Shown one piece after another: positions 1 to 10,651 of a stretch of DNA of 64,000 nucleotides. The position numbers and the translations under genes were made by a program. Each line of letters begins with the position of its first letter. Within the stretch, counting starts at the first letter, position 1. The stretch covers positions 1-64,000 of the forward strand of contig CANTFL010000122.1 in NCBI GenBank assembly GCA_947650285.1, written 5' to 3'. This stretch comes from Hyaloperonospora brassicae (Eukaryota; Oomycota; Peronosporomycetes; Peronosporales; Peronosporaceae). Under the pieces are notes generated by a model. It saw only the letters and a program-made list of their open reading frames with translations, was not told the DNA's origin and did no database searches.

Positions 1-728
1 CAGGTATGTGGTCGCGATCAGACAAGTATATCAGGTATGGGCCACACAAGTACAAGATCGCTACCGCCTAGAGAGAGCGAAATATGGCAAACGATGTCTA
101 ATACATGGGGACAGGGTTTCTGGGTTTGATTGGCTAACATTAAACAGAGTTCAATTTGCTTCAAAGTACACGTGTCGACTTCTCCTCCGGGTGGATCATT
201 GGCCACCCGACGTCAAGGAAAGGTTTACATACTTTAATCAAGTGATATCACTGGATTGATTGGCCAGGGATCAGGGTCTGTCAAACAACACCCCAACTGC
301 GACTGGACGCAGGAAACCCTTTGTGGTTGATGACCCAAGATCGCGAGACGTCTCAAGTGGTCAGAAGGCTCGCGAATCAAGGTCTACATTTAGACAAGGC
401 GATCGGTTACAGATCATGGTGACTCATATCGAGCAACCCACAAGCATACAAGTGATAGCGTGACGAATCCCACGTGATCACACCAACCCCGATCGTGGTG
501 CGAAGATTTCCACACCGTGATCGAACCTCGACCCCATAGCAAACATGGTCGAGTTTTCATTGACACAAGTCCACCTGGAAGAGTACAACCCGCCCCACCG
601 GCGGGTACAAAAGGTGAGGAAGGATATCAAGAACACGGAATTGGATTACCCCTTCCGTTAGTCGGTCGTCCGGGCGCCAGTGGAGAGTTGGGATCGACTC
701 CTCAAAAGAGCGATCATTACTCCACCAC
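1..728 (+). mobile_element. E0: diverged LTR of the E2 Gypsy family, opposite orientation
   Basis: This stretch aligns by eye with the reverse complement of the E2 LTR (52912-53616). Shared blocks include the GGCGCCAGTGGAGAG segment near 674-690, the GTCTCAAGTGGTCAGAAGGC segment near 350 and the TTGATTGGCTAACATTAAAC segment near 127. It is clearly more diverged than the two E2 LTRs are from each other, so it is an older copy. The left end lies outside the window. The right end is near the ACTCCACC run at about 720-728. No coding part of the element follows, so it is a 3' LTR or a solo LTR. Short ORFs inside it are not credible genes. Confidence 0.72.
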
Positions 729-1334
729 ATACTCGTCCCTATCTCGTTGGCCCTCATCCGTGATATACATCTTAAGCGCTTTCTTCAAGGATTGCCCAAT
801 ACTTTTTCTTTCACTTGCGTGAGGTCTATGTATCATCGCAGCGTTCTGTTTCTGATCTTTGATCTTCGTAAACGCTCGCATAAAATACGACATGAGTCAT
901 GGATTTATAAAATGGCGAATCACTATAATTGCACCATACAGCAACACACACATCGTCAAACTTTCAGCGACAATTAAAGCGGATCGGGATCCACTTGCGT
1001 TAGCAATGGCATACCTAAAAAATAAATCCAGCTACAGTATCAGCTTAGTTTAACCTTAAAATGTCGATTTCAAAATGTAATGTAATCAATGGCAATTTTC
1101 TGAAAAGTGGAAGAAGCCTAAGCATTCCCCCGTGATACAATACTTGCACTTAAATCTACTTCACCGTTTCTCAACCCGCACTTTCACTAAATGTACAGTT
1201 TTACATATTTGCACAGACATGTCTAGGAAATTAACCCCTGATGTGCTATAATTTCTAAAAAGAACCTTTAATTTCCACCTTTGACTCTAATGTGGAAGTG
1301 GTAAGTGTATCAGGGCACGCTCATACCAGATGGC
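729..1334. other. No gene recognised between E0 and E1
   Basis: About 600 bp of AT-rich sequence with only short overlapping ORFs and no similarity that I recognise. It may be flanking host DNA or decayed element sequence. Confidence 0.5.
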
Positions 1335-1718
1335 TACCAAGACTTGTAACAAAAAACACAAGGCTGCGTGCTCCCAAAGTCCCTTACACGTGGCATGAAG
1401 AAGCGCGAGAGAGATAACAGAACTCGATAGCTCTGTTTCACGAAAAAAGAAGAAATGTATTTTAGAATAGTTGAGTTTCCTAAAACGCTAACTTTTTCTT
1501 GATCTAACTGGTTAAAATTCAATCTCCGATATGATTTCCTTGCTCACCACCTATTGTGCGCGTCCAGCAGCGATTGTTGGTTGGTCTGGTCGATGTTCCG
1601 TATACATCAAGTAATAATTATAGAGCCCAACGAATATATTGTCAATAAATACTATTCAACAAAAAGTTGATGCATTCGTATTAATTTTTATGTAACGGAC
1701 TTACTCCGATAATTCACC
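1335..1718 (-). mobile_element. Probable 3' LTR of E1, diverged
   Basis: The part from about 1538 to 1718 resembles the end of the E1-family LTRs at 8763-9204, 9205-9440 and 59428-59868. It carries the same CACCACCnATTGnGCGCGTCnAGnAGCGATTG block and ends in a TTTTTATGTAACGG segment. The AT-rich 1440-1540 part also tracks the middle of the other LTRs. The left boundary (a TGTAAC at 1335) is a guess. It directly abuts a polypurine tract on the minus strand, as a 3' LTR should. Confidence 0.45.
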
Positions 1719-1736
1719 CCCCCCCCTTTTTTTAAT
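1719..1736 (-). other. Polypurine tract of E1
   Basis: On the minus strand this is a run of seven A followed by about ten G immediately before a TG dinucleotide that starts the proposed 3' LTR. This is the position and composition expected for the primer of plus-strand DNA synthesis. Confidence 0.6.
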
Positions 1737-2164
1737 CATCAGTCACTACATTGAGTGATTTGATTGATTTGTAACAGATTGATCACCGTGGAGTCGCCAT
1801 GTGGGTTAGGAAGCCCTTGTTGGTTCTGCTTATCACATTCCAGCTTTCAGCGCATGACCAATTCGTCCATGCGCTGCTCTAACAATGCCGCTGCCGAAGC
1901 GGGTGCACGGATGCGTGCATCCAGAGAGAAATGTCCTAAGTCTCGTCAGCAGGCGTCCAATTTCCTGCTGCTGCTGATATGCAGCCTACAACACTAAATG
2001 TTGCAGGTGCACGTGTTCATCTACGTGCAGCTTCTTTATGCGCAGCTTCTTCTGCAGGTGGTATATCCTAATTCCAAAATAGAGGTCATCCAATTAGGCG
2101 AGTTGGACCCCCCGTCCGACTTGAATTCGCCCACAAAGCCCGGCCGTGAGGCTGTGGTGCGAAA

Positions 2165-3557
2165 ATGACGACTTCTAAGCCCCGTGGCAGTCTCGACAAG
2201 GCTCTGCGCTATGAGATGTTTGGTTCTTCCGACGAGTTTGAGCACTCGTCACAAGGATCGAAACGATCTCGCTCGCATTCATATGGAGCAAGTGCGCAAC
2301 ATGAGGACATAGTTCATCGTGATGATGTCGATGACTTTTCGCGAAGTCATTGCAGTCTTAGCGATTCCAGTGATTGCGGCGATCGTATTGCCGCTCCTTA
2401 AGTCGCCACTGCGCAAGAGGAGTAGGATGGCAAGGAGTTGTGATCTGCTCCTTAGATTAATCATGGATGTATATCCAACGCAACCTGAACAGTGATATGG
2501 TTATAACACTGGGAGTCATAGAATCCCGCTCTTCGATTCGTCAGGTCTCCATGGTCGTGATGTCAATACGAGTGATTATCGCACTAAACATGAGTAATAA
2601 ATCGATGTCTTTTCAAGCATGGACGGTTTCACAGCAACCGCAACGAGACGAAGTATCATTGGTACAGGCGTAGAATACCTTATTGGCAACATCGAAAGTG
2701 CTGGCCGTGACGCTTGGCTAAGAAAACTTATTGCATCTCGCAATAGGTTTATACAGAAGTCTCAAACCGGTCCTCGATGTAAATTACACCGATTGTCGAG
2801 AGAGGCAGATTTACTGTGCCTCTCTAGGAATAGAATTGTCAGAGGTGTGTTGGCAACTCTGTCTGATCCTGTACAGAGACATTCCACTCTAATCAACCCT
2901 TTTGGAGGGCGCGTATCTCGTCCGATATGTACCAAGGGATTGAGAATTTGCAATACTTTTACGAACGCGCCAGGCGTTCTTTCGACGATGGACTTCCATC
3001 TTCAGGGTGTTTCTCGTCGTACGCCTTGACGAGATCGGGGACACCCAACATCATCGAAGAGCGGGACTCCCAGATGTTTCTCGAGGGTGGGTACCTCCGT
3101 TACCGGACGGAGTAAGTCGTCATTAATCCTAAATTCTCACGGTCGTTCAAAATAGGCTCCACAACGAAGCGTTGACCATCTTGTGAGTCCTCCAAAGAAG
3201 GAGTAGGAAGAGAAAACCATCCTTCAATTCGTTCGTCTCATTATCTCGATTGACAAGAAGTGGATCGCGCAATCGCTGAACTGCTCGAGGATTTGGAGCA
3301 CGAGAGATACAGACGCTATGCTATGACCTATTCTGTGTGGAAGCACCGCAAGTATCGTGAGGCGTATCGTGCAAAGGATCGTAACGATTAAGCCCTCACA
3401 CAGCTTCAGTCTGAGCGGGATGTCCGTCCGTATCCTTGTTAAAAATCTGGCGACGACTCGCAGGGAAATCTCTCAATTGAATGGAGAGGTCTCTTCACTA
3501 CACGTCCAGGATGATCGCCTGAAACGCAAACAAAAGAATCTGATGGAGATTATTTAA
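2165..3557 (+). pseudogene. Antisense accessory ORF of E1 (coiled-coil), frameshifted
   Basis: On the plus strand, opposite to gag-pol, coding-like stretches follow one another in different frames: 2165-2401 (Ser/Asp-rich), 2619-3029, about 3257-3390 (ELLEDLEHERYRRYAM...) and 3391-3557 (ATTRREISQLNGEVSSL, ends NLMEII-stop). The last parts have heptad-like Leu/Ile spacing and charged residues typical of a coiled coil. The final stop (3555-3557) overlaps the integrase stop (3550-3552) tail to tail by 8 bp. I do not recognise the product. Its position between integrase and the 3' LTR parallels the antisense ORF of E2. It could be decayed sequence open by chance, but the amphipathic character of the last 100 codons argues against that. 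Confidence 0.45.
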
Positions 3558-4980
3558 CGTGAGGGTTATCTTCACCTTCGTAAGAGAGCTCGTACTGACA
3601 ATACGGGTGGAGACGCTCCACGTTTAACTTTGGAAATATACGCATTCTACGTGGCAGCTCAATTGTGTATGTGTTGCCTTGTCGGCGCAGCACACGAAAG
3701 GGGCCGATATACTTAGGCAATAGCTTACTGCTGCCCACATTAGTCACTACGTGTCTAGGCCCGTTTACCGTAGAAAGTAGAACTAGATCTTCTTCAATAG
3801 ATAATAGAATATTTGCTCTTGCATTCTTGTCAGCGTTCCTTTTCTGACGGTCCACCGCTTGCAATCCTGCACGAAGCTGACGCCGCTTCACGAGCCAGCA
3901 GAAATCCTTCTGCTGACTCGGCATTGTTTTGGTCAGTTCGCCTTGTGCGAACTGCAGAAAAAGTCCTTTCATCTATCTGTTCATCAGCGAGGGTGCCATC
4001 GTCCTCGCAGGAATAGTCGTTGGCGAAGCTGAAAATACCAGCATGGTCATCATCTTCTGACTTAATAATAGCGGTATCGCTATTATTGAGATAATCTTCT
4101 AGTTCGATGCCTACCTGATCGACATCGGCATCATACGTGACGACATTATCGTCTTCACACGATGAGTAAGGGCCAAACGGGTTTTTCTTGATCCAATCCC
4201 TCCATTTCTTATCCAAGAGTTACACTCTAGAAGGACGGGCACTCGTGGATGGCGTAGGCCGTTCATGTAAAACGGTGTGTGCTGTGTAGAAGCATGCACC
4301 GAATTATTGATGGCGAATTCCACCATGGGTATGAGTTCGCTCCAACTCGGAAACGAGTGGACATATCCTCCAAGGATCTCTTCGAGGACACGGTTCGCAC
4401 GTTCCGTCTGACCATCTGTTTCTGGATGGTCAGAAGTGGACATCTTCAATCGTGTTCCTAGAGTACGGAACACGGTTTGCCAAAATGCCGCCGTGAACCG
4501 AGGGTCACGGTCGGATACGCGTTCACGGGGTAACCCGTGGAGTCTAAAGACCGTGTCTAGAAAGACACGAGCACAACCTTGAGCCTAGATCGACTCAGGG
4601 ACTGCAGCAAGATGGACCATCTTGATGAATCGGTCAACAAACACAAGGATACCATTATTCTTGTGAGCTTCTTCGGAAAAAATCGAAGGCGAAGTCGATT
4701 GAAACGGACTACCAGCACTCTGTCGGAACAGGTAGAGGCTGTAAGGGTGCACCAGATGAAGGAGTGGTCTTCACTCGTTGACAAACTGCACAAGCACAAA
4801 TGCACTTGCGTGCAAGCGGATACTGACGTGGCCATTAAACGTCACGACTTACCGGAAGGTAAGTCTCTTCCCCTACCACGATGGCCACTTTTTGGAACAT
4901 TCTGACACTCATACATGATGCGCAAAGCGCAAATTGAAATGATTGGGGTCGATGACACGAGGTGTGTTGGCGACTGCGGC
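3550..4980 (-). pseudogene. E1 integrase, frameshifted
   Basis: Part of the catalytic core is visible at 4111-4473: a TSDHPETDGQTERANR segment containing the third acidic residue, followed by the E[FW]AINNSVH helix typical of Gypsy integrases. The C-terminal domain at 3550-3972 contains LLPKYIGPFRVLRRQGNTY and ends in a short acidic tail. The N-terminal zinc-binding part (about 4700-4980) is scrambled by frameshifts, and only scattered matches remain. A full enzyme would insert the element cDNA into host DNA; this copy cannot. Confidence 0.8.
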
Positions 4981-5759
4981 TATGTATTACAGCAAATAAT
5001 TGCGGGATGTGTACCGACGTAATGAGGAACATACAAAGCCGATGAATTCCTGAACAATGTACGAGTTGGATTCATTAGATGATCCATGAATCGAAGAAGA
5101 TCCCTATATCCCTCGTCGGCTTTTCTTACGTTGTCAAGCAAAGTAGACGACGGCATACTGGCTGTGAGTGTCGCAACAGTGGACTTATCTTCACTGTTGG
5201 ATGGCACGCCCGACTCGAAATCGTGTCGGCGCGATAAGGCGTCAGCGACGACATTGAGTCGTCCTGGTTTATGCTCAACAAAGAAGTTGCATTCCGCGAA
5301 GAAAAACAACCACCTCGCCATTCGTTGCGAGAGACGTGGACTGTTTACGGCCGTGCGTAGAAACGCATGGTCCGTATAGACGATGAACGGTCTATCTCCA
5401 AATGCATAGACACAAAGCTTAGCTAGTGCGTACTTCATGGCAAGTAGCTCCTAGTCATGCATTGGGTAATTGAGCTCAGCTGCTTGCAGCTGACGCGATT
5501 GATAGCAGATGACGCGTTCTGCGCCATCTGTGTCAAATTGCATCAACGCACAGCCGATTGCAAAATCGCTGGCGTCACATGCCACATGAAATGGTTTGTC
5601 CTGATCTGCAATCGCCAAGATCGGAGATTGCATCAAGCTTTGCTTGATACCCTCAAAGGAACTCTGGCACTCAGCGTTCCATGACCACTTTACATTTTTC
5701 TTGAGCAAGCAAGAAAGATGAATAGTCATCTCGGCGTAGTTGCGCGAGTACTTGCGCAA
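4981..5759 (-). pseudogene. E1 RNase H with nonsense codon
   Basis: This is the RT-linked RNase H of a Gypsy Pol. 5451-5759 reads HVACDASDFAIGCAL with the first catalytic Asp. 4980-5438 reads YTDHAFLRT and ends with NVVADALSRR, which marks the end of the domain. The two parts are in one frame and separated only by a TAG (5451-5453 on the plus strand) at MHD-stop-ELLAMKYAL, where other members have a Lys codon. A second stop, TAA at 5760-5762, separates it from RT. The domain would degrade RNA in the RNA-DNA hybrid during reverse transcription. Confidence 0.85.
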
Positions 5760-6858
5760 TTACGCCGCTAGCCCAAGGAACTTCCTTAGTCCCTTGACAT
5801 CGACTGGCAATGGCCAGTAGGTTATCGCCTTGATCTTCTCGGGATCAGGGCGTACGCCGCGTTTACCCACGATGCACCCAAGAAGTGGTATTTCGCTAGC
5901 CGCGAATATACACTTCTTGAGGTTTGCGTACAACTTATGCTTGCGCATATATTGAACAACTTGACGTACGTGAGTTCTGTGAACTTCAACGTCCGTCTTT
6001 CCTTCCATAGCCGGGCTATGGACGAACACATCGTCGAAGTAACTCGGTGCAAAGTCTCGCACCAGTCTCAATAGATTTGTGACACATCTGTTGCATGTTG
6101 CAGGGGCATTGCTCAGCCCCTGTGGCATCACTAGCCACTTCCACAGCATACCGCTGGGGGTGCTCACTGCTGTGTACAATATGCACCTTTCACGCAGGAG
6201 GATCTGATAGAATCCATCCATCAGATACATGGACATGAAGATGGTACTCTTTGACATACCACCTATTATTATGTCCTTTCTTGGTATCGTCGTCTGATCC
6301 GGTACCGTTGCAGCATTCAAATTGTTGAATGCGTGCACTATCTGCCATCCTCCTGTGGCCTTTCGCACACCGAAGGTCGGAGAGCTGTGAGGAGATGTCG
6401 ATTCCGTCACATGGCCCGCTGCTAAGCTATCGGTAAAGAACTTGTCGATCGCTAGTACTTGTTCACGAGGCAGTTGCCACTGCTTCATGACACAGTAGTT
6501 CGAGCCCGGTTTGAGCTCGATCTCGTGTCGAGTGTCTTTGTCCTTAGGCAACTCGCAAGGTACGGATTCAGGGAATACGTCCTTGATATTCGATCAAATC
6601 CTTATACAAAGGATTAGCCTGAAGCGACTCCCAGGATTGAGACGTGTATGGCTCAATCCGAGTCTTCTCATCGATGACACTTTCGTCCATCGATGAGCTG
6701 CTGAGAACCCGTTCGTTCTCAGCAAATACTGTGGCCGACCGAATATCGGCCACATCATCATCCTCCGCGACGAGTACACAGATCTGCTTGACTTTGCCAC
6801 TACGCAGATCACGCAAGAACCGTTTCGTTTCTAGCGTTGGCAATTGAGTTATATCCAA
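5760..6858 (-). pseudogene. E1 reverse transcriptase, one frameshift
   Basis: 5760-6551 is an uninterrupted 263-codon stretch with the Gypsy RT signature: a SPTFGVRKATGGWQ fingers segment, LVMPQGLSNAPATCNR, and the catalytic YFDD box (APSYFDDVFVHSPA). It ends at KGLRKFLGLAA just before a TAA that replaces a Tyr codon (AA-stop-LRKYSRNYAEM). Upstream, 6568-6858 is the RT N-terminal linker in another frame. The switch is a single-base shift near 6590 (DLIEYQGRIP-stop against the expected FPESVPCELPKD). It would copy element RNA into DNA. Confidence 0.9.
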
Positions 6859-6861
6859 AGT

Positions 6862-7470
6862 TTACTTTGGAGGCACAATCAGATCAAGCGTATAAGCGCC
6901 TACGCTTGATCCGTCATTAACCAAGACGTTCAACGTCTCGGTTTCTTCCTGGGAAATCACTTCCACAGGATCTGGGTGAGCTTTCTCCACAATGTAGTGA
7001 TCATCTACATTATGTTCTTGTACAGTCGCGCTATAGACCGTACCATAAGTGAGGCCATCGCACTCACTCGTAGTACACCCACGTGAGTGTATGCGTTCCA
7101 AGATGTTCGTCAGGTGCTTATCTGAGGAACAAGTGGCAGGTATCGTAACCGATCGATACTGCCAAATCACCCTTGGCTCGTATTTCCTGAGCCAAGGCAA
7201 CCTTAAGATGACGTCGGACTTGTCATCTAGGTCAAGCACGATGAAATCATCATCGTTCTGTTCGCCTTTTAACGTGTAGTGTATTCCGACTACACGTTTC
7301 TTCACAGTGATCGATGCGCCTGTCGATAGGCGCACCGTCATTTTCGTTGGAGGGATCTCCCGATTTACGAAGTTAAAACTTCCTGCCTCTAGCGTCTGGC
7401 GACGAACAATATTGTTCGACGCCTCACAGTCAACTAGGGCGCAAAGTGAAATTTCGTCGTCACTTTTAAC
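6862..7470 (-). pseudogene. E1 retropepsin-like protease
   Basis: The frame reads ALVDCEASNNIVRRQTLE, then an ATG-preceded segment TVRLSTGASITVKK, then FIVLDLDDKSDVILRLPWL. The D-[ST]-G-A active site of retropepsins is at VDCEA here. The Asp is kept, but the next residues are Cys-Glu instead of Ser/Cys-Gly, so activity is doubtful. The flap-to-C-terminal half closely parallels the E4 protease (VRLATGSRVTVPK, CLVLDLDSRYDL), which supports the family link. The enzyme would process Gag-Pol. Confidence 0.75.
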
Positions 7471-7471
7471 T

Positions 7472-8712
7472 TCAAGGTGATGAGAGACACCTCATCACCA
7501 GGTGCAGAGACACACAGAAATTGTGTGTCGGGAGCAACCTTCTTCGGGAGATTTGCAAATTATCTTGATGTTGCTGGATCAGTAGGGGCGGAGCGCTATA
7601 CTGATCCTGATCGTTTTTTTTATGGTCCATCTCGCTGTTGCGACTTCGCAACAGCAACGGACCCTCGCCCTCCAGTTCTTCAGGCTGGTGGGTGAATACT
7701 GCGCTCAGCACCGCGAGGTACTGAGCGGGGGATACTTCATTCATATGCGTAGTGTCCCAGTTTATGACAGCGATGGCATCTCACCATTCGCTTGTCGTTC
7801 ATAGGGCGAGGTTTCTCGCCCTCGACTTGACAGAGGTCCATTGGTTCTGGATCTCCAACAGCTAATCGTCTCTGTGGACGATGCGGGGTCAACGTAGCGT
7901 GAGACTATCTCACGCTATAATATTCTTGCTACGTTGCGAAGATTGCCTCTGAGAGCGTCTTTAGCTCTCCGCGGAACAGGTGGTCCCTGACGGGACCATC
8001 GGACAGCCCTTGAATGAATATTGCGATCAACACAAACTCACTCACAGGGTTCACTACCATGCAGGTTGCAAGGTAGCGTACATGCTGACCGTAATTGTAA
8101 ACCTTACGCTTACACTGCTTGAGTTGCAAAAGCCCCGAAAGAGTCCTGAACTTTGCTCTGGGCGGCTCGAACGTCTTACTGCGCAGGTTCTTGAAGATCC
8201 TCAACAACCCAAACACGTTTGGGTCGTGCAACTTGAGCTTCAGGGCCCAATCTCTGGCTCTCTGCCATGTATGACTGAGCAAATGCAACTTGCATTCGCT
8301 CATCGTCGATGCGACGGGCCTCGATGGCATCGTCAACTTCGACGAACCATTTTAAGAATGAGTCGTCCTCGACTTCGTGATACTTGGAGATCTCTAGCTT
8401 TAGAGACCCCGGTCGACGCTCTTGTGTCGAATGCGCGGACTGAGAATGTATCAGCTCTTCGTTCCGCTGGTGATCTTGTTGTTGCAACAAGATCACCTGC
8501 GCTCGCGACTCGTCAAGTTCTCGTTGCAAGAACTTGCTAATGACGGTATTCTGCTGGTCTCTATCCCTTGAGGATAGCATGGCCCAGATGGCTTCCTCGC
8601 CAACGGTCAAACTCATTCGTTCGATCGCACTCCATTCGATGTCGCTCAAATGGGAGTAGCTTTCACGGGTTCCGTGAAAGCTGTCGCCGTCTACATCTTC
8701 CAACATGTTCAT
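7472..8712 (-). pseudogene. E1 Gag, frameshifted
   Basis: The N-terminal part (8176-8712) starts MNMLEDVDGDSFHG and carries a Gln/Glu-rich helical stretch (QREL...VILLQQQDHQRNEEL). After a frame change near 8250, 7929-8336 reads the capsid core (ARDWALKLKLHDPNVF, FEPPRAKFRTLSGLLQLKQ, YLATCMVVNPVSEFVLIAIF, LRGELKTLSEAIFA-like end). This core matches the E4 Gag pattern (AREWALTC, FSPPNQAYRVRSRFLSTRQG). 7472-7744 is the basic, decayed C-terminal part; I cannot find an intact zinc knuckle. Gag would form the particle that packages element RNA. Confidence 0.75.
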
Positions 8713-8742
8713 GTCGGGCGATGCGAGTGTGGTCCTTGGACG

Positions 8743-8760
8743 GACTACAAAGTGCTACCA
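8743..8760 (-). other. E1 primer-binding site
   Basis: On the minus strand, two bases after the LTR end (CCGTTACA), the sequence is TGGTAGCACTTTGTAGTC. TGG matches the CCA end of a tRNA. E4 has nearly the same site (TGGTAGCACTTGTAGTC at 61454) after its own 5' LTR, which independently supports both LTR boundaries. Confidence 0.75.
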
Positions 8761-8762
8761 GG

Positions 8763-9204
8763 TGTAACGGGGCACTGTTGACTACGTACTGGTCAACCAG
8801 TACGGAGTATACTTCCACTGACGACAGTGGTCGACAGTGCCCTGCTAGGTGTTGAAGGAACACAGAGGAAGGAAAGGACGACAAAGTAGTCAGACCTAGT
8901 CTCTTGGTAAAAGTAAAACTGTATTAATATAATTAAGTCCTATAACTTCTTGAATCTTTGTTGTCCTGACTTAATTATACTAATGTAACTTAATGTATGA
9001 TGACGTCTACTCACCACCCATTGTGCGCGTCTAGTAGCGATTGGTGGATCGATATCATCACGATATCAACCAATGAGTAGACCCTTCGGTCTACCCAACA
9101 AACTCATCATGCTCTGTGGTATTGTTAAAAGAATATTCGACGTAATATTCTTTATTGTCAAATTGTTTCAATGACAATTTCATGTAACGGGCTACCCCGT
9201 TACA
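8763..9204 (-). mobile_element. E1 5' LTR (442 bp)
   Basis: It has perfect 10-bp inverted termini, TGTAACGGGG at 8763 and CCCCGTTACA at 9204. It is collinear with the solo LTR at 59428-59868 (same termini, length within 1 bp, shared GAGGAAGGAAAGGA and TTAATATAATTAAGTCC blocks). It is followed on the minus strand by the primer-binding site. Confidence 0.85.
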
Positions 9205-9440
9205 GGTCTTCTGTCCACCACCCATTGCGCGTGTCCAGCAGCGATTGGTGGTTAATTAGGTTGATGTACACGGTACATCAATCAAGAAGTGGGCCCATCC
9301 ACGGATATCACCCTTTGAGGTGATATTCCGACAACATCGTTTTTCTCGGGTGATGTTGATTGAATATAATTAAAAAATAATAATGCTCAAAAATTGGTAC
9401 TTTCGTACCAATTTTTATACAACGGGCTCACCCGGTTACA
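9205..9440 (-). mobile_element. Fragment of a second, related LTR abutting E1
   Basis: It begins at the CCACCACCCATTGCGCGTGTCCAGCAGCGATTGGTGG block that lies about 200 bp from the end of E1-family LTRs and finishes CCCGGTTACA at 9440. It therefore repeats the right part of the neighbouring LTR with substantial divergence. It looks more like the fragment at 1540-1718 than like 8763-9204. Either E1 landed in an older LTR, or one LTR suffered a partial duplication. Confidence 0.65.
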
Positions 9441-9952
9441 GACTACTGGAAGCATTACCCACAATAAGTGAAGTTGGTCATTTGCGACAACAGATTTCAC
9501 GCGAATGCGCTGTTCGGCAAGTATAGGAGCTCTGGCAGTGTTTGTGAGAATGACGAGTTCATTTGCACAACAAATTTGAGCACAAGATGGTGGTCCTCAA
9601 GCAAAACCGACGACAGAATGCCTTGACACGTGCTCTAAACGCGTGAAGCAGTCGCTTTCATGATTATGAATGAGCGTATAAGGGATCAAGTCAATGCTGA
9701 ATTGAACAAACGAATGAATGCACGAAGCTTTGTATCGGGCAACGTAGGCAACAAGATCGCAGTGAAGGCAAAACGTTTAAGATTGTCATGTTAACCGTGT
9801 GCATACGTGTATGTGCACGACATATATCGTCGAGAATGCCTCACTTTGATTGGCTTCTTTCGAGATACGATTTTAGCCAATCCGTTGCGACTACGTCCCT
9901 GGATGAAGCGAAGAGGTCGGGCGGAACCCAAATTGAGTTCATGCACAAAAGA
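9441..9952. other. Region upstream of the Bet1-like gene
   Basis: No credible ORF. It should hold the promoter of the Bet1-like gene. A TCACTTTGATTGG stretch at about 9841 loosely resembles oomycete initiator sequences, but this is weak. Confidence 0.35.
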
Positions 9953-10651
9953 ATGGCGAACAGTCGATCCGCTGCGCGAGAGTCGCTCTTCTCTCGACCG
10001 TCTTCCAGGCCCCAGGTACTGTGTGGTACAAGCGAAGGTCTGCGGTCGCCTTGTTGGCGGCCGACGGAGTGCAAATGATTGGTCGTTCTCGTATTTGACT
10101 GTACCCATTTGATTGTCTGTGTGTATGTTGCAGAGCGGTTCGACTGTCGACAATGGTGAACAGGCAAAACGTCTGCTGGAAGAGCAGAACGACGAGCAGA
10201 TCAGCCACTTGTCGTTGCAGATCACGCAGCTGAAGCAGGTCGGTGGTGTTTGGTTTAGCTCGTTGCGATGTGGAAGCAGGTCGGCCATTGTGCGGCGTTC
10301 GTGTTGTCGGATGTGCTGTGGTTTCTGATGGAGCTTTTGATGCTGAATGCCTGTTCTTTGCAGCTTTCGGGTAGCATCCATACAGAAGTCGTGGACCAAA
10401 ACCGCTTTCTTGACGGCATGGTGAGCGCTGTCTACTCTCGTGCTAGCAGAAGAGATACTGGTTGTAGTAGCTGCTGACACTACTTGGGCTCTCAGGGAAA
10501 GGAGTTCGACAACACGGAAGGACTGCTGGGTGGCACGATGAAGCGGCTTGGTGCCATGATGGAGCAAGGTGGGAGCAAACACATGCTGTACCTGATCCTG
10601 TTTGTAGTCGTGGTGTTCTTGCTGCTGTACTTTGCCATTCGGTCCCACTAG
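9953..10651 (+). CDS. Bet1-like SNARE protein (4 exons)
   Basis: My spliced model is exons 9953-10015, 10134-10238, 10364-10420 and 10496-10651, with all three introns GT-AG and in phase 0. This gives a 126-residue protein, close to the usual Bet1 length of about 115-140. It starts MANSRSAARESLF, has a SNARE motif at about residues 30-85 (LLEEQNDEQISHLSLQITQL across exon 2; EVVDQNRFLDGM with the central Gln in exon 3; EFDNTEGLLGGTMKRL in exon 4) and ends in a C-terminal membrane anchor (LYLILFVVVVFLLLYFAIR). Bet1 proteins are Qc-type SNAREs for ER-Golgi vesicle fusion. The long minus-strand frame across this gene is a shadow. A Sft1 relative is the alternative assignment. Confidence 0.85.

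Larger units (their letters stand above)
1335..9204 (-). mobile_element. E1: Ty3/Gypsy LTR retrotransposon, decayed, minus strand
   Basis: In element orientation the order is 5' LTR (9204-8763), primer-binding site, Gag, protease, RT, RNase H, integrase, an antisense ORF remnant, polypurine tract and 3' LTR. Protease-RT-RH-IN order is diagnostic of Ty3/Gypsy. Domains are readable but broken by a handful of nonsense and frameshift mutations, so the copy is not autonomous. It is related to E4 at the right edge of the window: the primer-binding sites match and the protease domains are similar. Confidence 0.85.

Noticed and set aside
9791..10648. 285-codon minus-strand ORF across the Bet1-like gene
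   Set aside because: It is antisense to a well-supported spliced SNARE, spans its exons and introns, and has no domain character.
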